NCBI GenBank assembly: GCA_963575645.1
Contig: OY754476.1
Coordinates: forward strand, 6,820,001-6,884,000
DNA: 64,000 nucleotides
Source of the DNA: Xanthostigma xanthostigma
Lineage: Eukaryota > Arthropoda > Insecta > Raphidioptera > Raphidiidae
Direction: 5' to 3'
The notes below the pieces were generated by a model, which was not told where the DNA came from, searched no databases, and saw only the letters and a list, made by a program, of their open reading frames with translations. The first letter of the stretch is position 1. The number at the start of each line of letters is the position of its first letter. The position numbers were made by a program, and so were the translations under genes. Positions 1-13,300 of the stretch are shown here, piece after piece.

Positions 1-327
1 TAGTTTACCAAATTTTACAGTATAAAACGGCGTGAGTGGTAATAATTTTGAATGAGTAAGTGAATGAGTGAGCAAGGGTACATTTCAAAATTTAAATATT
101 AACATAAATTCTAACATCCAAAAACACATGAATATAATTTAAATAAGCATATTCCAGCGTGAACGTGATAGAATAGGATTTTGGTGAGCGTGACAAAAAT
201 ATTATTAAATCCTAGCAAATATTTTTGCATTTATTTGCGTAATAATAAACCGTGTCTTCATTTTGGTACTTCGTGACGTTGCAATATTTAAAATTACCCA
301 ACCTAATATTTAAAAAAATGACCTTAA

Positions 328-758
328 TGCCCGGTTTACATTATTCCAGTCCAGCGATCCAGTCCAGTGCTGGATTGCAACTGGAATAATGTAAACCCTC
401 ACTGGAATGCACTGGATCCAGTAAGCATTCCAGTCCAGTAACTGGATTCGCGGTCTACTTTTGAATCCAGTGCGATCAATCCAGTGCAACTGGAATAATG
501 TAGACGGCCAATCCAGTGCCATTCCGTTCCTTTTTTCTTAGTTCATTATCAACCTCATTAATAACTTCTTGTAGCAAGAGTGATTGAGCACGTTTGAAAC
601 ATTTTCGAAACTGATGTCTTTTTGAAATCATTGTCACTGTAGTGTTCACAATGAAAACGGCTTCTAAATGACTTGAATAATGTAGACAACGAATCCAGTC
701 CAGCGATCCAGTCCAACACTGGACTGGATCGCTGGACTGGAATAATGTAAACCGGGCA
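328..758. mobile_element. PIF/Harbinger-like MITE
   Basis: Terminal inverted repeats of about 40 bp start TGCCCGGTTTACATTATTCC and are flanked by a 3-bp TAA duplication (325-327 / 759-761), the TWA type used by PIF/Harbinger. The interior is packed with direct and inverted copies of the motif CCAGTCCAGTG and with aataatgta. No transposase frame is present. The short frame at 310-522 is a by-product. Confidence 0.75.
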
Positions 759-760
759 TA

Positions 761-1430
761 ATATTTTGAAATCTGAATCTGTTCATTACTTTTTAAAGTT
801 GAATTGTTTTTATTTATTTGAATTTGTCTCTTCTTTTTTTTATTTTATGCACTATTCTAAAAGACCAATGGAAAATATCAGTCAAAAATCTTGTTTATCG
901 ACTATAGAGAGACTTATCCAGTAAGCTTAAATAAATCCCAAATAAAACTCGATTGTCAATCGAAAAAAAATACTTAATAATGTAAAAATATCCTAATATT
1001 TTTAAAAACAGTATATTTCAGTTTTGTCGAAAATAATTATTGTACATACATATCTTTGAACGTTATCAATATTATTAAAGTAAAATAAGAAAATTTGTGC
1101 ACCATTGTTAAAAAGGAATATTTACAATATACACTTAAGTTATCTGTAATTTTCGTATGATAATAGCTACAATTTTCTTTTTTCAAATTTTCTGGAATAA
1201 AATTTTAAAAATCGCTTTAATAAACTGGTTACTTTTATTACATTTTCATATCCCCGTTCCTACAAATTCCAACTGCCAAATAATAAGTACATAATTGAAA
1301 TTCTCAAACCTCAAGTACCTACGTCGATTCGAATCAGAACAATAAAAAAAATCTGTGAGATGAAGTTACTGTTACTAAAAACCGTAAGTATATCTATAGT
1401 ATACAAAATATGGTTCAAAAAACCTAAAAC
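761..1430. other. AT-rich intergenic stretch
   Basis: No frame, RNA gene or repeat boundary that I can support. Very AT-rich up to the start of the 459-bp array. Confidence 0.5.
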
Positions 1431-2890
1431 TAAGGAAATTTTCACGTTTCTAAGTCAATTTTCGACATTTTCCAATAACTCGCTTTTTAGGTTTACACGG
1501 CTTATACTAACGGGAAATGTAACCCTTTAAACAAATGTGTCTAAACACCGAAGCAACATTTAAACGTCTCTATCTCCGAAACGGTATTAGATACAGACCT
1601 CCGGGTACGCTCATTGCATTAAGCGTGTCGTTTTCTATCAGTACACCGAATTTTAAATGCATCCGATGCGTATTCCAGACTTTCCAGAAAACAACTTCGA
1701 ACGGATCTATCTTCGAAACGGTAAGTGATACGAAGCAACGGAGGGGCTTACTGACTTCAGCGTGTCATTTTACATAAGCCTACCGAATTTGAATCGGATC
1801 GGAGACATTATCCAAAATTGTCTTAAAAAAATCACAAAAAAACTAAGGCTATACTATGCGAAAAATCGCGTTTTTAGTCGATTTTCAAGATTTTCCAATA
1901 ACTCGCTTTTCAGGTCCAGACGGCTTATACTAACACTGAATGACACTCCGAATCAAAAAATAAGCTCAACTTTAGGTCCTGTGGGCTTTTATAGTGAATT
2001 TCAATGTAGAAGAAACATTTAAACGTCAATATCTCCGAAACGGTAATAGATACAGACCTCCGGGTGCGCTCATTGAATTCAGCGTGTCGTTTTCTATCAG
2101 TACACCGAATTTTAAATGCATCCGATGCGTATTCCAGACTTTCCAGAAAACAACTTCGAACGGATCTATCTTCGAAACGGTAAGTGATACGAAGCAACGG
2201 AGGGGCTTACTGACTTCAGCGTGTCATTTTACATAAGCCTACCGAATTTGAATCGGATCGGAGACATTGTCCAAAATTGTCTTAAAAAAATCACAAAAAA
2301 ACTAAGGCTATACTATGCGAAAAATCGCGTTTTTAGTCGATTTTCAAGATTTTCCAAAAACTTGCTTTTCAGGTCCAGACGGCTTATACTAACACTGAAT
2401 GACACTCCGAATCAAAAAATAAGCTCAACTTTAGGTCCTGTGGGCTTTTATAGTGAATTTCAATGTAGAAGAAACATTTAAACGTCAATATCTCCGAAAC
2501 GGTAATAGATACAGACCTCCGGGTGCGCTCATTGAATTCAGCGTGTCGTTTTCTATCAGTACACCGAATTTTAAATGCATCCGATGCGTATTCCAGACTT
2601 TCCAGAAAACAACTTCGAACGGATCTATCTTCGAAACGGTAAGTGATACGAAGCAACAGAGGGGCTTACTGACTTCAGCGTGTCATTTTACATAAGCCTA
2701 CCGAATTTGAATCGGATCGGAGACATTGTCCAAAACTGTCTTAAAAAAATCACAAAAATCTAAGGCTATACTATGGAAAAAATCGCGTTTTTAGTCGATT
2801 TTCGACATTTTCCAATAACTCGCTTTTCTAGTCCAGAGGACTCATACTAACACGAAATGACCCTCCAAATCAAAAAATAAGCTCAACTTT
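1430..2890. repeat. 459-bp tandem array, about three units
   Basis: The same sequence recurs with a 459-bp period (e.g. at 1554, 2013 and 2472), the second and third units nearly identical. Each unit itself contains two related sub-units about 138 bp apart, marked by cTCYtCGAAACGGTAA and CGTGTCRTTTT, so the array has a higher-order structure. Conserved 80-90 residue open frames recur in each unit on both strands, but they follow from repeat identity and show no known domain. A diverged further unit lies at 10379-10780, beyond the inserted LTR element. Confidence 0.85.
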
Positions 2891-3399
2891 TAGTTTGGTG
2901 GCAATTTGAAGTGTTTATATGATAACGCGTGTTGGCGGCGCGTTGGACGCGCGTTATCATATAAACAGTTATATACAATTGTACAGAAATTGTAAACGCG
3001 CGTTGGGCCAACGCACGTTGAACGCTCTTCATGTGTGCTAGGCCTTAGAGGCTGTGCGTTGTACGGTCTATCAATGTTAGAGTTTAAACCAAGCAGATTA
3101 ACCCCTTTAGGGGATGAATTTTCAAAAATCATTTTTTAGTACACATCTACGTTATATTAGGAATTCGTGTACCGAATTTCATTGCGCCAGACCTACCGGT
3201 TTAGGCAGTGCGTTGTCTGTCAGCCTTTAGAGGGACTTTTTTTATTAAGAAAAAGTGCAATAATTTCGATTAAACGTAAATATCAGAAATTTGCTATCCG
3301 GCACCCAGAAACAGTTAGAGGTATTTATAGCGATTAGAGCAAGACGTCAGACTATTATGTAACAAATTATATTTTTAAAATTTTAACCCCTTCCATAGT

Positions 3400-3745
3400 C
3401 AGGGCCGGACTAATCCACTTTGGCCTTTTTAAAATCTAAAAAATAGTTGGAAAAAGTAAATTCAAATATTTCTTCTTTTTGAGTGTATAAAAAGATTTCT
3501 AAATTATCTTAAAAACTAGTATTTAGTAAAAAGAAACATAAGAACACATTTTCTTTAGATATCAGAATAACAATATAAAAAGTATGACATTTTTATTTAT
3601 TTGTTTATTATACACAGTTGTCCTCCAACAGGAAAGTAAACTATCTTGTTTACAAATCTGTTCAAAATAGATAGTTTGACCGAATCCTTCTAAAAACCGG
3701 GCCCTAGACATTTGTCTCATTTGTCTATACAATTATCCGGCCTTG
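3400..3745 (+). mobile_element. hAT-type MITE, copy 1 of 4
   Basis: Ends CAGGGCCGGACTAAT and ATTATCCGGCCTTG form hAT-type inverted repeats. Flanks catagt / ccacagta resemble an 8-bp duplication of a tactgtgg site; an apparently unoccupied version occurs near 11008. Internal sequence is non-coding. Confidence 0.65.
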
Positions 3746-4746
3746 CCCACAGTACTGCAATATGCATAACAGTTTTAAATTCGACATTGACAAAGTATAA
3801 ACAGGCAAGTATAATAATTACTAATTTGGTACCAAAACAGTTTTATTTTGTATTTTTTTAGATATTTAAAATTTAAAGTGGTAATAAAAACATCAAAATG
3901 TATCACTTCAGTGTAAAATCTATTTAATTTAAATAGAGATTATGCATGCATAAATAAGCTTGATAAAGAAACAAATAAAAAATTAATGTTTCAGCTTTTC
4001 AATCTAAATATTTCAAAACTGTTAAATGCAGAACATGACCTTTCGTTTTAAGACTGCTGTAAATGCAGCATTTGACATTACGCAATCTTTAAAGATTCGT
4101 CAGTCAATTATAATATAAACACAGTATCAGGCGCACATCTAAATAATAACAATATACATGAACTAGCTATTACCCGCGACTTTGTCAGCGTGGAATTTAT
4201 GTTTGTAAGATTAGTATAATTGAATGTATAGTATTTGCAGTCAGAACTTTTAAGCTTCACATTTCAGAGATAAATACGTTCAAATGTTGCAATGGTGTTT
4301 AAACACACTTCAAATGGCCACAGAACCAAAAGTTGAGCTTATTTTTTGATTCGGAATGTCATTTCCTGTTAGTATAAGCCGTGTGGACCTAAAAAGCGAG
4401 TGCGCTGTGAGGTCAGTCGATGTTAGAGTTTTAACTAAGTAGATTAACTCCCTTAGGAGATGAATTTTCAAAAATCATTTATTAGTATACCACCCACGTT
4501 ATATAAGGAACTCATGTACCAAATTTCATTGCGCTAGACCTACCGGTTTAGGCAGTGCGTTGTCTATCAGCCTTTAGAGGGACTTTTTTTATTAAGAAAA
4601 AGTGCAATAATTTCGATTAAACGTAAATATCAGAAATTTGCTATCCGGCACCCAGAAACAGTTAGAGGTATTTATAACGAGTAGAGCAAGACGTCAGACT
4701 ATTATGTAACAAATTATATTTTTAAAATTTTAACCCCTTCCATAGT

Positions 4747-5092
4747 CAGGGCCGGACTAATACACTTTTGTCTTTTTGAAAAATGAAAAATTGTTGAAAA
4801 AAGTAAATTCAAATATTTCGTCTTTTGAGTGTATAAAAGGAATTCTAAATTATTGGACAAATCAGTTTTTAGAAAAAAGAAACATAAGAACACATTCTCA
4901 TTATATTTTAGAATAACCATATAAAAAGCAACACATTTTTATTTATTTGTCTATTATACACAGTTGTCCTCCAACAGGAAAGTAAACTATCTTGTTTTCA
5001 AATATGTTCAAAATAGACAGTTTGACCGGGTACTTTCTAAAAACCGGACCCTAGATATTTGTCTTATTTGTCTATACAATAATCCGGCCCTG
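4747..5092 (+). mobile_element. hAT-type MITE, copy 2 of 4
   Basis: Same element as 3400-3745, with intact ends CAGGGCCGGA and TCCGGCCCTG. It sits at the centre of the large palindrome. Confidence 0.65.
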
Positions 5093-6167
5093 CCACAGTA
5101 TTGCAATAGGTATTGCATAATACTAGTTTTAAAATTCTACATTGACAAAATATAAACAAGCCCTGACTATGGAAGGAGTTAAAATTTTAAAAATATAATA
5201 TATTAGATAATAGTCTGACGTCTCTCGCTCTACTCGCTATAAATACCTCTAACCGTTTCTGGGTGCCGGATAGCAAACTTCTGATATTTACGTTTAATCG
5301 AAATTATTGCACTTTTTCTTAATAAAAAAAGTCCCTCTAAAGGCTGACAGACAACGCACTGCCTAAACCGGTAGGTCTAGCGCAATGAAATTTGGTACAT
5401 GAGTTCCTTATATAACGTGGGTGGTATACTAATAAATGATTTTTGAAAATTCATCCCCTAACGGAGTTATCTACTTAGTTAACTCTAACATCGACTGACC
5501 GCACAGTGCACTCGCTTTTTAGGTCCACACGGCTTATACTAACAGGAAATGACATTCCGAAAAAAAAAATAAGCTCAACTTTTGGTTCTGTGGCCATTTG
5601 AAGTGTGTTTAAACTTTAAACACCATTGCAACATTTGAACGTATTTATCTCTGAAATGTGAAGCTTAAAAGTTCTGACTGCAAATACTATACATTCAATT
5701 ATACTAATCTTACAAACATAAATTCCACGCTGACAAAGTCGCGGGTAATAGCTAGTTCATGTATAAAATTATTATTTAGATGTGCGCCTGATACTGTTTA
5801 TATTATTGACTGACGAATTTTTAAAGATTGCGTAATGTCGAATGCTGCATTTACAGCAGTCTTAAAACGAGAGGTCATGTTCTGCATTTAACAGTTTTGA
5901 AATATTTAGATTGAAAAGCTGAAACATTAATTCCTTATTTGTTTCTTTATCAAGCTTATTATGCATGCATAATCTCTATTTAAATTAAATAGATTTAACA
6001 CTGAAGTGATACATTTTGATGTTTTTATTACCACTTTAAATTTTAAATATCTAAAAAAATACAAAAAAAAAACTGTTTTGGTACCAAATTAGTAATTATT
6101 TTACTTGCCTGTTTATACTTTGTCAATGTCGAATTTAAAACTATTATGCATATTGCAGTACTGTGGG

Positions 6168-6512
6168 CAGGGCCGGATAATTGTATAGACAAATGAGACA
6201 AATGTCTAGGGCCCGGTTTTTAGAAGGATTCGGTCAAACTATCTATTTTGAACAGATTTGTAAACAAGATAGTTTACTTTCTTGTTGGAGGACAACTGTG
6301 TATAATAAACAAATAAATAAAAATGTCATACTTTTTATATTGTTATTCTGAAATCTAAAGAAAATGTGTTCTTATGTTTCTTTTTTCTAAAAACTGATTT
6401 GTCCAATAATTTAGAATTCCTTTTATACACTCAAAAGACGAAATATTTGAATTTACTTTTTTCAACAATATTTCATTTTTCAAAAAGACAAAAGTGTATT
6501 AGTCCGGCCCTG
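6168..6512 (-). mobile_element. hAT-type MITE, copy 3 of 4
   Basis: Reverse-oriented copy of the element at 3400-3745, at the mirror position in the right palindrome arm, so it was probably duplicated with the arm rather than inserted independently. The 76-codon frame inside is a shadow. Confidence 0.65.
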
Positions 6513-7181
6513 ACTATGGAAGGGGTTAAAATTAAAAAATATAATTTGTTACATAATAGTCTGACGTCTTGCTCTACTCGCTATAAATACCTCTAACTGT
6601 TTCTGGGTGCCGGATAGCAAATTTCTGATATTTACGTTTAATCGAAATTATTGGACTTTTTCTTAATAAAAAAAGTCCCTCTAAAGGCTGACAGACAACG
6701 CCCTGCCTAAGCCGGTAGGTCTAGCGCAATGAAATTTGGTACATGAGTTCCTTATATAACGTGGATAGTGTACTAAAAATGACATTTGAAAATTCATCCC
6801 CTAAGGGGGTTAATCACCTTAGATAAAGCTCTAACATCGACTGACCGTACAGCGCACAGCCTAAACCGGCGAGTCTAGAAGCATGGAATTTTCAACAGAA
6901 GTCCCCTATATGGCGTAAGTGAGTACTGAGAAAGTATTTTTGAAAATTCATCCCCTAAGGGGGTTAATCTTTTTAAATAAAACTCTAACATCGACTGACC
7001 GTACAGCGCACAGCCTAAACCGCTTTTTAGATCCACACGGCTTATACTGACAGGAAATGACACTACAAATCAAAAAATAAGCTCAACTTTTGGTTCTGTG
7101 GCTATTTGAAGTGTCTTTAAGCACCGAAGCAACATTTGAACGTCTTTATCTCCGAAACGGTATTAGGTACAGACCTCCGGG

Positions 7182-7517
7182 TGTAGTGGATACATCAGTA
7201 AGTAGGCTATAATTACGTATATCATTTGAAATGTAGAACTGCAAGATATGTTAATTTAAAGCGGTTATAGTAATAATCGTTCTAGTTAATAACGCGACGT
7301 TTGCATTTTGAATGATATAAATATATGTGTATTTGGAAGGAAGGAGGAAGTCAGGTGGTGGACGCACGTGGCTATGCCAGCGCTAGCTGGCGTAGGTCAA
7401 CGTTGGCATCGTAAATAAAGCAATATTAAACCAAATTTAAATAGTTTTACTAATTTAAAAGAACCTGATAACCACCAACACTACATGGCGACCCTGCCAG
7501 TCAATACCAACACTACA
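7182..7517 (+). repeat. 5' LTR
   Basis: TG...CA bounded, 336 bp. It contains a TATA-like atataaatatatg near 7316 and a poly(A) signal AATAAA near 7414, in the order expected of an LTR promoter and terminator. Its last 32 bp are one unit of the tandem array described at 7476-7690. Confidence 0.85.
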
Positions 7518-7690
7518 TGGCGATCCTGCCAGTTAACGCCAACACTACATGGCGATCCTGCCAGTTAACGGCAACACTACATGGCGACTTGCCAGTTCAA
7601 GCCAACAATACATAGCAATCTTGCCAGCTCAAGGCAACAATACATAGCAACAGTCAGCATCAACTTGGCAGTTAAAGGCAACAATAAAGG
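7476..7690 (+). repeat. 32-bp tandem array over the LTR end and primer-site region
   Basis: A unit of the form CAACACTACATGGCGA followed by YCCTGCCAGTYAA recurs at 7476, 7508, 7540, 7572, 7603 and 7635, with a decayed unit at 7679. Units drift progressively 3'. Each carries a TGGCGA...TGCCAG motif like the one next to the LTR. Confidence 0.8.
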
Positions 7691-10042
7691 AAAACAATAC
7701 AACACAGACAGCTCGATGAAAATCAACAACAACAACATTATCAAGACGATAACAGCAACCAGTCGATGGACAATCAACGATCTCAAGAACGTCAAACATC
7801 TGAAGAAGACAGATCATCAACGGCGTGAAAGAAAAGATTCACAAAACGATCGTCAACGACATGAAAATAACAAACAAGACCTGCGCAACATTCAAGTAAA
7901 CGTCCACAGCAACACAATGTAAGAAATTTTTTAAAATAGTAAATAGTAACATAATAAGTAATTTTTTTGAAAGAGCAGCAAAATAATTTTATGTTGATAA
8001 AGAAATAATTTATGTACAATTCAAATTGATGTTACAGTAGTAAATTTTTGCAGAATTGGTTGAATTTTTTTTAATAACATAATATATTGAAATTAGATTC
8101 GTTATGTCTGAGATTGGCTTTTATTCGCAATATTTTAAGATTATTTAGACTGTGTAAAGAATTTGCTACGTGATCACTTAGAGCTGAAAAGATTTTTGTA
8201 ATAAGAATTTTTGTTGAATTATAAGAAATTTAAATATCGTTTGTTCATTGAAAATTGAAATTAGTAAATTCCGTTTTTTTTTTTAAATTTATTGAGTTAT
8301 CTTTTTGAATATTAATAATTATTTAAGTTTATTAATGGCTAATTTCGAGAAATGCGTTGTATTTTATAAAGAATTTTATATAAAGGGACAGTCAGCATTA
8401 TTAACATTGTTTTGTGAAGTATGATTTTTTTTTGTGAATTTGTTAATTTATGATTTTGATGGATTTATAAGTGAATTTGAGAGGATAAGAAAGTTAACAA
8501 GTAGAATTGGACGAAATCAGAAAATAATATTATTTTTGTGAAATTTTGGTTTACGTAATATAAATAAATAAATAATGAAACAGAATTATCAGTTAGATTA
8601 TGAACTATAACTATCTTTTGATTTATCGAGTAATGAGAATAAAAATTTAAAAATTAGATGGTTTATTGAGACAGTAAGGATGATTTGGCAGTATAATAGG
8701 AAACAAAGGTACCTACGAGAAATTTTCACAAAATCAATATATTTTAAAATAGAGTAATTGAAGTAAAGGAATTTTTTTTACATGTTTGTTTTTGTATCAG
8801 GTTTTTGTTTAATCAAAAATGGTTAGCATTTATGTACCTAATTGAATTTTAAATGAAAATTTTAATCACGGGAAAACTTTTGTCTGTGAATATTTCTTTG
8901 GTGAATCACACTATAATATCGTAAATGTCACTCATATGTGTTATTGTTCTTCATAAATAATATTATAATCAGTAATTGTTAATTGCATATATGCAGCTAA
9001 AATATTTGATCTACTAATTTCACACGTAATAGGCAAATTGTAAAATGGCAACTCTGCACAATTCAGCAATAAAGAATACACGACCGCAAACAGAAACCTT
9101 AACAAAAACAACCATAGGCAGTTTAATGTTTATAACTAATAGATAAAATTACAGTCAGCAAAATTTTAATCAAAGATAGATGTAATAATTACAATTTTGG
9201 TCAGGGATGTAATAATTATAAATTTTTTAAAGAAATAGTCGACCTAATGGAAATTACTAAAATAATGAACCAAGATGTATGTATTTATAAATGAGACTGT
9301 TCCTCGGGAAGATTTCCAAATAATTGCAATTCTATTTTTCTAGATAAGTGAAATATTATTTTTGAATAGTTAGTTATTCAGTAGATACTTTGGATATTAT
9401 AATTAGTAATAAATTAAGATATATTTATACTTATGAGAACATATTATATTAAAAGTATATAGAAGAATTATATTGACAAGAATAAAGGAAGATATATATG
9501 TTATATTATTGTTATGACAAAGGAATAGGAAAATTGTATGATTAATTAATAAATCCTTTTACTCGATCGACACTCACGCCAGACGTATTGTTGAGAGAAT
9601 TGGAAAAATGATGTAAGAAAATGAATAATTGAAGGAATATGTATTAAAATAAATATTGAATATTGAAGAAATAATAAAGAGACGAATATTAATAAAGTGG
9701 AAAAATGATGTAAGAAAAGGAATAATTGGAGGAATATGTATTAAAATAAATATTGAGAAAGAATTAAATAATGAAGAAATAATAAAGAAACGAATATTAA
9801 TGAATTGTAACAATTATATATGAAAGAAAATGAATATTGAAGAAATATATATTAAAATGATTAAGACGAATTTAATGATTATTGAAAAAAAAATGTGTTA
9901 ATATCAATAATGAAACAAATTTTATTGTAATACTAATGTAATTTTTTTTTGTATATTTAGATTAAGAATTGTATTACTTATGAGTATGTAAAAACAAAAC
10001 ACATCCTTCGAATATGTTTTATTTTTAAAATTTCGGGGGAGG

Positions 10043-10378
10043 TGTAGTGGATACATCAGTAAGTAGGCTATAATTACGTATATCATTTGAAATGTAGAAC
10101 TGCAAGATATGTTAATTTAAAGCGGTTATAGTAATAATCGTTCTAGTTAATAACGCGACGTTTGCATTTTGAATGATATAAATATATGTGTATTTGGAAG
10201 GAAGGAGGAAGTCAGGTGGTGGACGCACGTGGCTATGCCAGCGCTAGCTGGCGTAGGTCAACGTTGGCATCGTAAATAAAGCAATATTAAACCAAATTTA
10301 AATAGTTTTACTAATTTAAAAGAACCTGATAACCACCAACACTACATGGCGACCCTGCCAGTCAATACCAACACTACA
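10043..10378 (+). repeat. 3' LTR
   Basis: No difference from the 5' LTR was found by eye over 336 bp, which implies recent insertion. Confidence 0.85.
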
Positions 10379-13300
10379 CGGGTGCGCTTATTGAATTCTG
10401 CGTGTCGTTTTCTATCAGTACACTATACTTGAAATGTATTCGATGCATATTCCAGACTTTCCAGAAAAGCACTTCGAACGGGTCTATCTTCGAAACGGTA
10501 AGTAATACGAAGCAACGGAGGGGCCTTGACGACTTCAGCGAGTCATTTTCCACAGGCCTACCGAGTTTGAATCGGATCCGAGAGATCATCCAAAAACGTC
10601 TTAAAAAAATCACAAAATAACTAAGGCTATACTATGGGAAAAATCTCGTTTTTAGTCGATTTTCGACATTTTCCAATGACTCGCTTTTCTGGTCCAGACG
10701 GCTTATACTAACACTAAATGACACTCCGAATGAAAAAATAAGCTCAACTTTTGGTGCGGTGGTCATTTGAAGTGTGCTTAAACACCGTTGCAACATTTGA
10801 ACGTCTTTATCTCTGAAATGTTAAGCTTAAAATTTCTGACTGCAAATATAAATTATAAATTCCAATATACCAAGCTTACAAACATAGACTCCACGCGGAC
10901 GAAGTCGCGGGTAACAGCTAGTTTGTGTATAAAATTATTTTGTGTTTATATTATTGACTGACCAATTTTCAAAGATTGCGTAATGTCGCATACAGCGTAT
11001 ACTGTGGAAGGAGTTAAAATTTTAAAAATATAATTAATTAGATAACAGTCTGACGTCTCTCGCTTTATTTGCTATAAAAATACCTCTAACTGTCTCTGGG
11101 TGCCGGATAGCAAATTTTTGATATTTACATTTTATCGAATTTATTGCACTTTTTCTTAATAAAAAAAGTCTCTCTAAAGGCTGACAGACAACACTGCCTC
11201 CGGTAGGTCTAGCGCAATGAAATTTGGTACATGAGTTCCTTATATAACGTGGGTGGTATACTAATAAATGATTTTTGAAAATTCATCCCCTAAGGGGGTT
11301 AATCTACTTAGTTAAAACTCTAACATCGACTGAACACACAGCGCACCCGCTTTTTAGGTCCACACGGCTTATACTAACAGGAAATGACACTCCAAATAAA
11401 AAAATAATCTTAACTTTTGGTTCTGTGGCCATTTGAAGTGTGTTTAAACACCGTTGCAATAATTGTACGTCTTTATCTTTGAAATGTGAAGATTAAAAGT
11501 TCTGACTGCAAATAGTATACATTCAAATATACCTTACAAACATAAATTCCACGCGGACAAAGTCGCGGGTAATAGCTAGTTCATGTATAAAGTTATTATT
11601 TAGATGTGCGCCTGATACTGTTTATATTATTGACTGACGAATTTTTAAAGATTGCGTAATGTCGAATGCTGCATTTACAGCAGTCATGAAACGAGAGGTC
11701 ATGTTCCGCATTTAACAGTTTTGAAATATTTAGATTGAAGAGCTGAAACATTAATTTCTTATTTGTTCCTTTATAAAACTTATTATGCATGCATAATCTC
11801 TATTTAAATTAAATAGATTTAACACTGAACTGATACATTTTGATGTTTTTATCTCAACTTTAAATTTTAAATATCTAAAAAAATACAAAAAAAACTGTTT
11901 TGGTACCAAATTAGTAATTATTATACTTGCCTGTTTATACTTTGTCAATGTCGAATTTAAAACTGTTATGCATATTGCAGTACTGTGGGCAGGGCCGCAT
12001 AATTGTATAGACAAATAAGACAAATGTCTAGGGCCCGGTTTTTAGAAGGATTCGGTCAAACTATCTATTTTGAACAGATTTGTAAACAAGATAGTTTACT
12101 TTCCTGTTGGAAGACAACTGTGTATAATAGACAAATAAATAAAAATGTGTTGCTTTTTATATGGTTATTCTAAAATATAAAGAGAATGTGTTCTTATGTT
12201 TCTTTTTTCTAAAAACTGATTTGTCCAATTATTTAGAACTCCTTTTATACACTCAAAAGACGAAATATTTGAATTTACTTTTTTCAACAATATTTCATTT
12301 TTCAAAAAGACAAAAGTGTATTAGTCCGGCCCTGACTATGGAAGGGGTTAAAATTTTAAAAATATAATTTGTTACATAATAGTCTGACGTCTTGCTCTAA
12401 TCGCTATAAATACCTCTAACTGTTTCTGGGTGCCGGATAGCAAATTTCTGATATTTACGTTTAATCGAAATTATTGCACTTTTTCTTAATAAAAAAAGTC
12501 CCTCTAAAGGCTGACAGACAACGCACTGCCTAAACCGGTAGGTCTAGCGCAATGAAATTTGGTACATGAGTTCCTTATATAACGTGGGTGGTATACTAAT
12601 AAATGATTTTTGAAAATTCATCCCCTAAGGGAGTTATCTACTTAGTTAAAACTCTAACATCGACTGACCGCACAGCGCACTCGCTTTTTAGGTCCCCACG
12701 GCTTATACTAACAGGAAATGACATTCCGAATCAAAAAATAAGCTCAACTTTAGGTTCTGTGGCCATTTGAAGTGTGTTTAAACTTTAAACACCATTGCAA
12801 CATTTGAACGTATTTATCTCTGAAATGTGAAGCTTAAAAGTTCTGACTGCAAATACTATACATTCAATTATACTAATCTTACAAACATAAATTCCACGCT
12901 GACAAAGTCGCGGGTAATAGCTAGTTCATGTATAAAATTATTATTTAGATGTGCGCCTGATACTGTTTATATTATTGACTGACGAATTTTTAAAGATTGC
13001 GTAATGTCGAATGCTGCATTTACAGCAGTCTTAAAACGAGAGGTCATGTTCTGCATTTAACAGTTTTGAAATATTTAGATTGAAAAGCTGAAACATTAAT
13101 TTCTTATTTGTTTCTTTATCAAGCTTATTATGCATGCATAATCTCTATTTAAATTAAATAGATTTTACACTGAAGTGATACATTTTGATGTTAGATAATA
13201 GTCTGACGTCTTGTTTTACTCGCTATAAATACCTCTAACTGTTTCTAGGTGCTGGATAGCAAATTTCTGATATTTACGTTTTATCGAAATTATTGCACTT

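Larger units (their letters stand above)
3045..6870. repeat. Large palindrome: arms 3045-4746 and 5163-6870
   Basis: The right arm is the reverse complement of the left with few differences: 5163-6167 mirrors 3746-4746, and 6513-6870 mirrors 3045-3399. The spacer 4747-5162 holds a further hAT MITE copy plus about 70 bp of the arm sequence. A third, reverse-oriented copy of the arm fills 11000-13190. Arms include the shared module described separately and the retroelement-like phrase tcgcgggtaatagctag. No protein-coding function is seen. Confidence 0.8.
7182..10378 (+). mobile_element. Young non-autonomous LTR retrotransposon (LARD-like)
   Basis: Two 336-bp LTRs (7182-7517 and 10043-10378) look identical over their full length, begin TGTAGTG and end CACTACA, and are flanked by a 4-bp CGGG duplication (7178-7181 / 10379-10382). 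Removing the element restores the surrounding repeat (acctccgggtgcgct). A polypurine tract cgggggagg (10034-10042) abuts the 3' LTR and a primer-site-like TGGCGA motif follows the 5' LTR. The 2.5-kb interior has no gag or pol frame; the 113-codon frame at 7581 is Asn/Gln/Arg-rich low complexity. Inferred: mobilised in trans by a related Ty3/gypsy-type element, recently. Confidence 0.88.

Noticed and set aside
1535-2695. Repeated 80-90 codon frames on both strands
   Set aside because: They recur only because the 459-bp DNA unit is repeated; no domain, and the reverse strand is equally open.
7581-7922. 113-codon frame inside the LTR element
   Set aside because: Low-complexity Asn/Gln/Arg-rich translation of the 32-bp array and its decay; no gag-like motif.
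4714-12367. Recurrent 68-76 codon frames with FLCFFFLKTDLS
   Set aside because: All lie in the four copies of one hAT MITE and vary in frame and ends.
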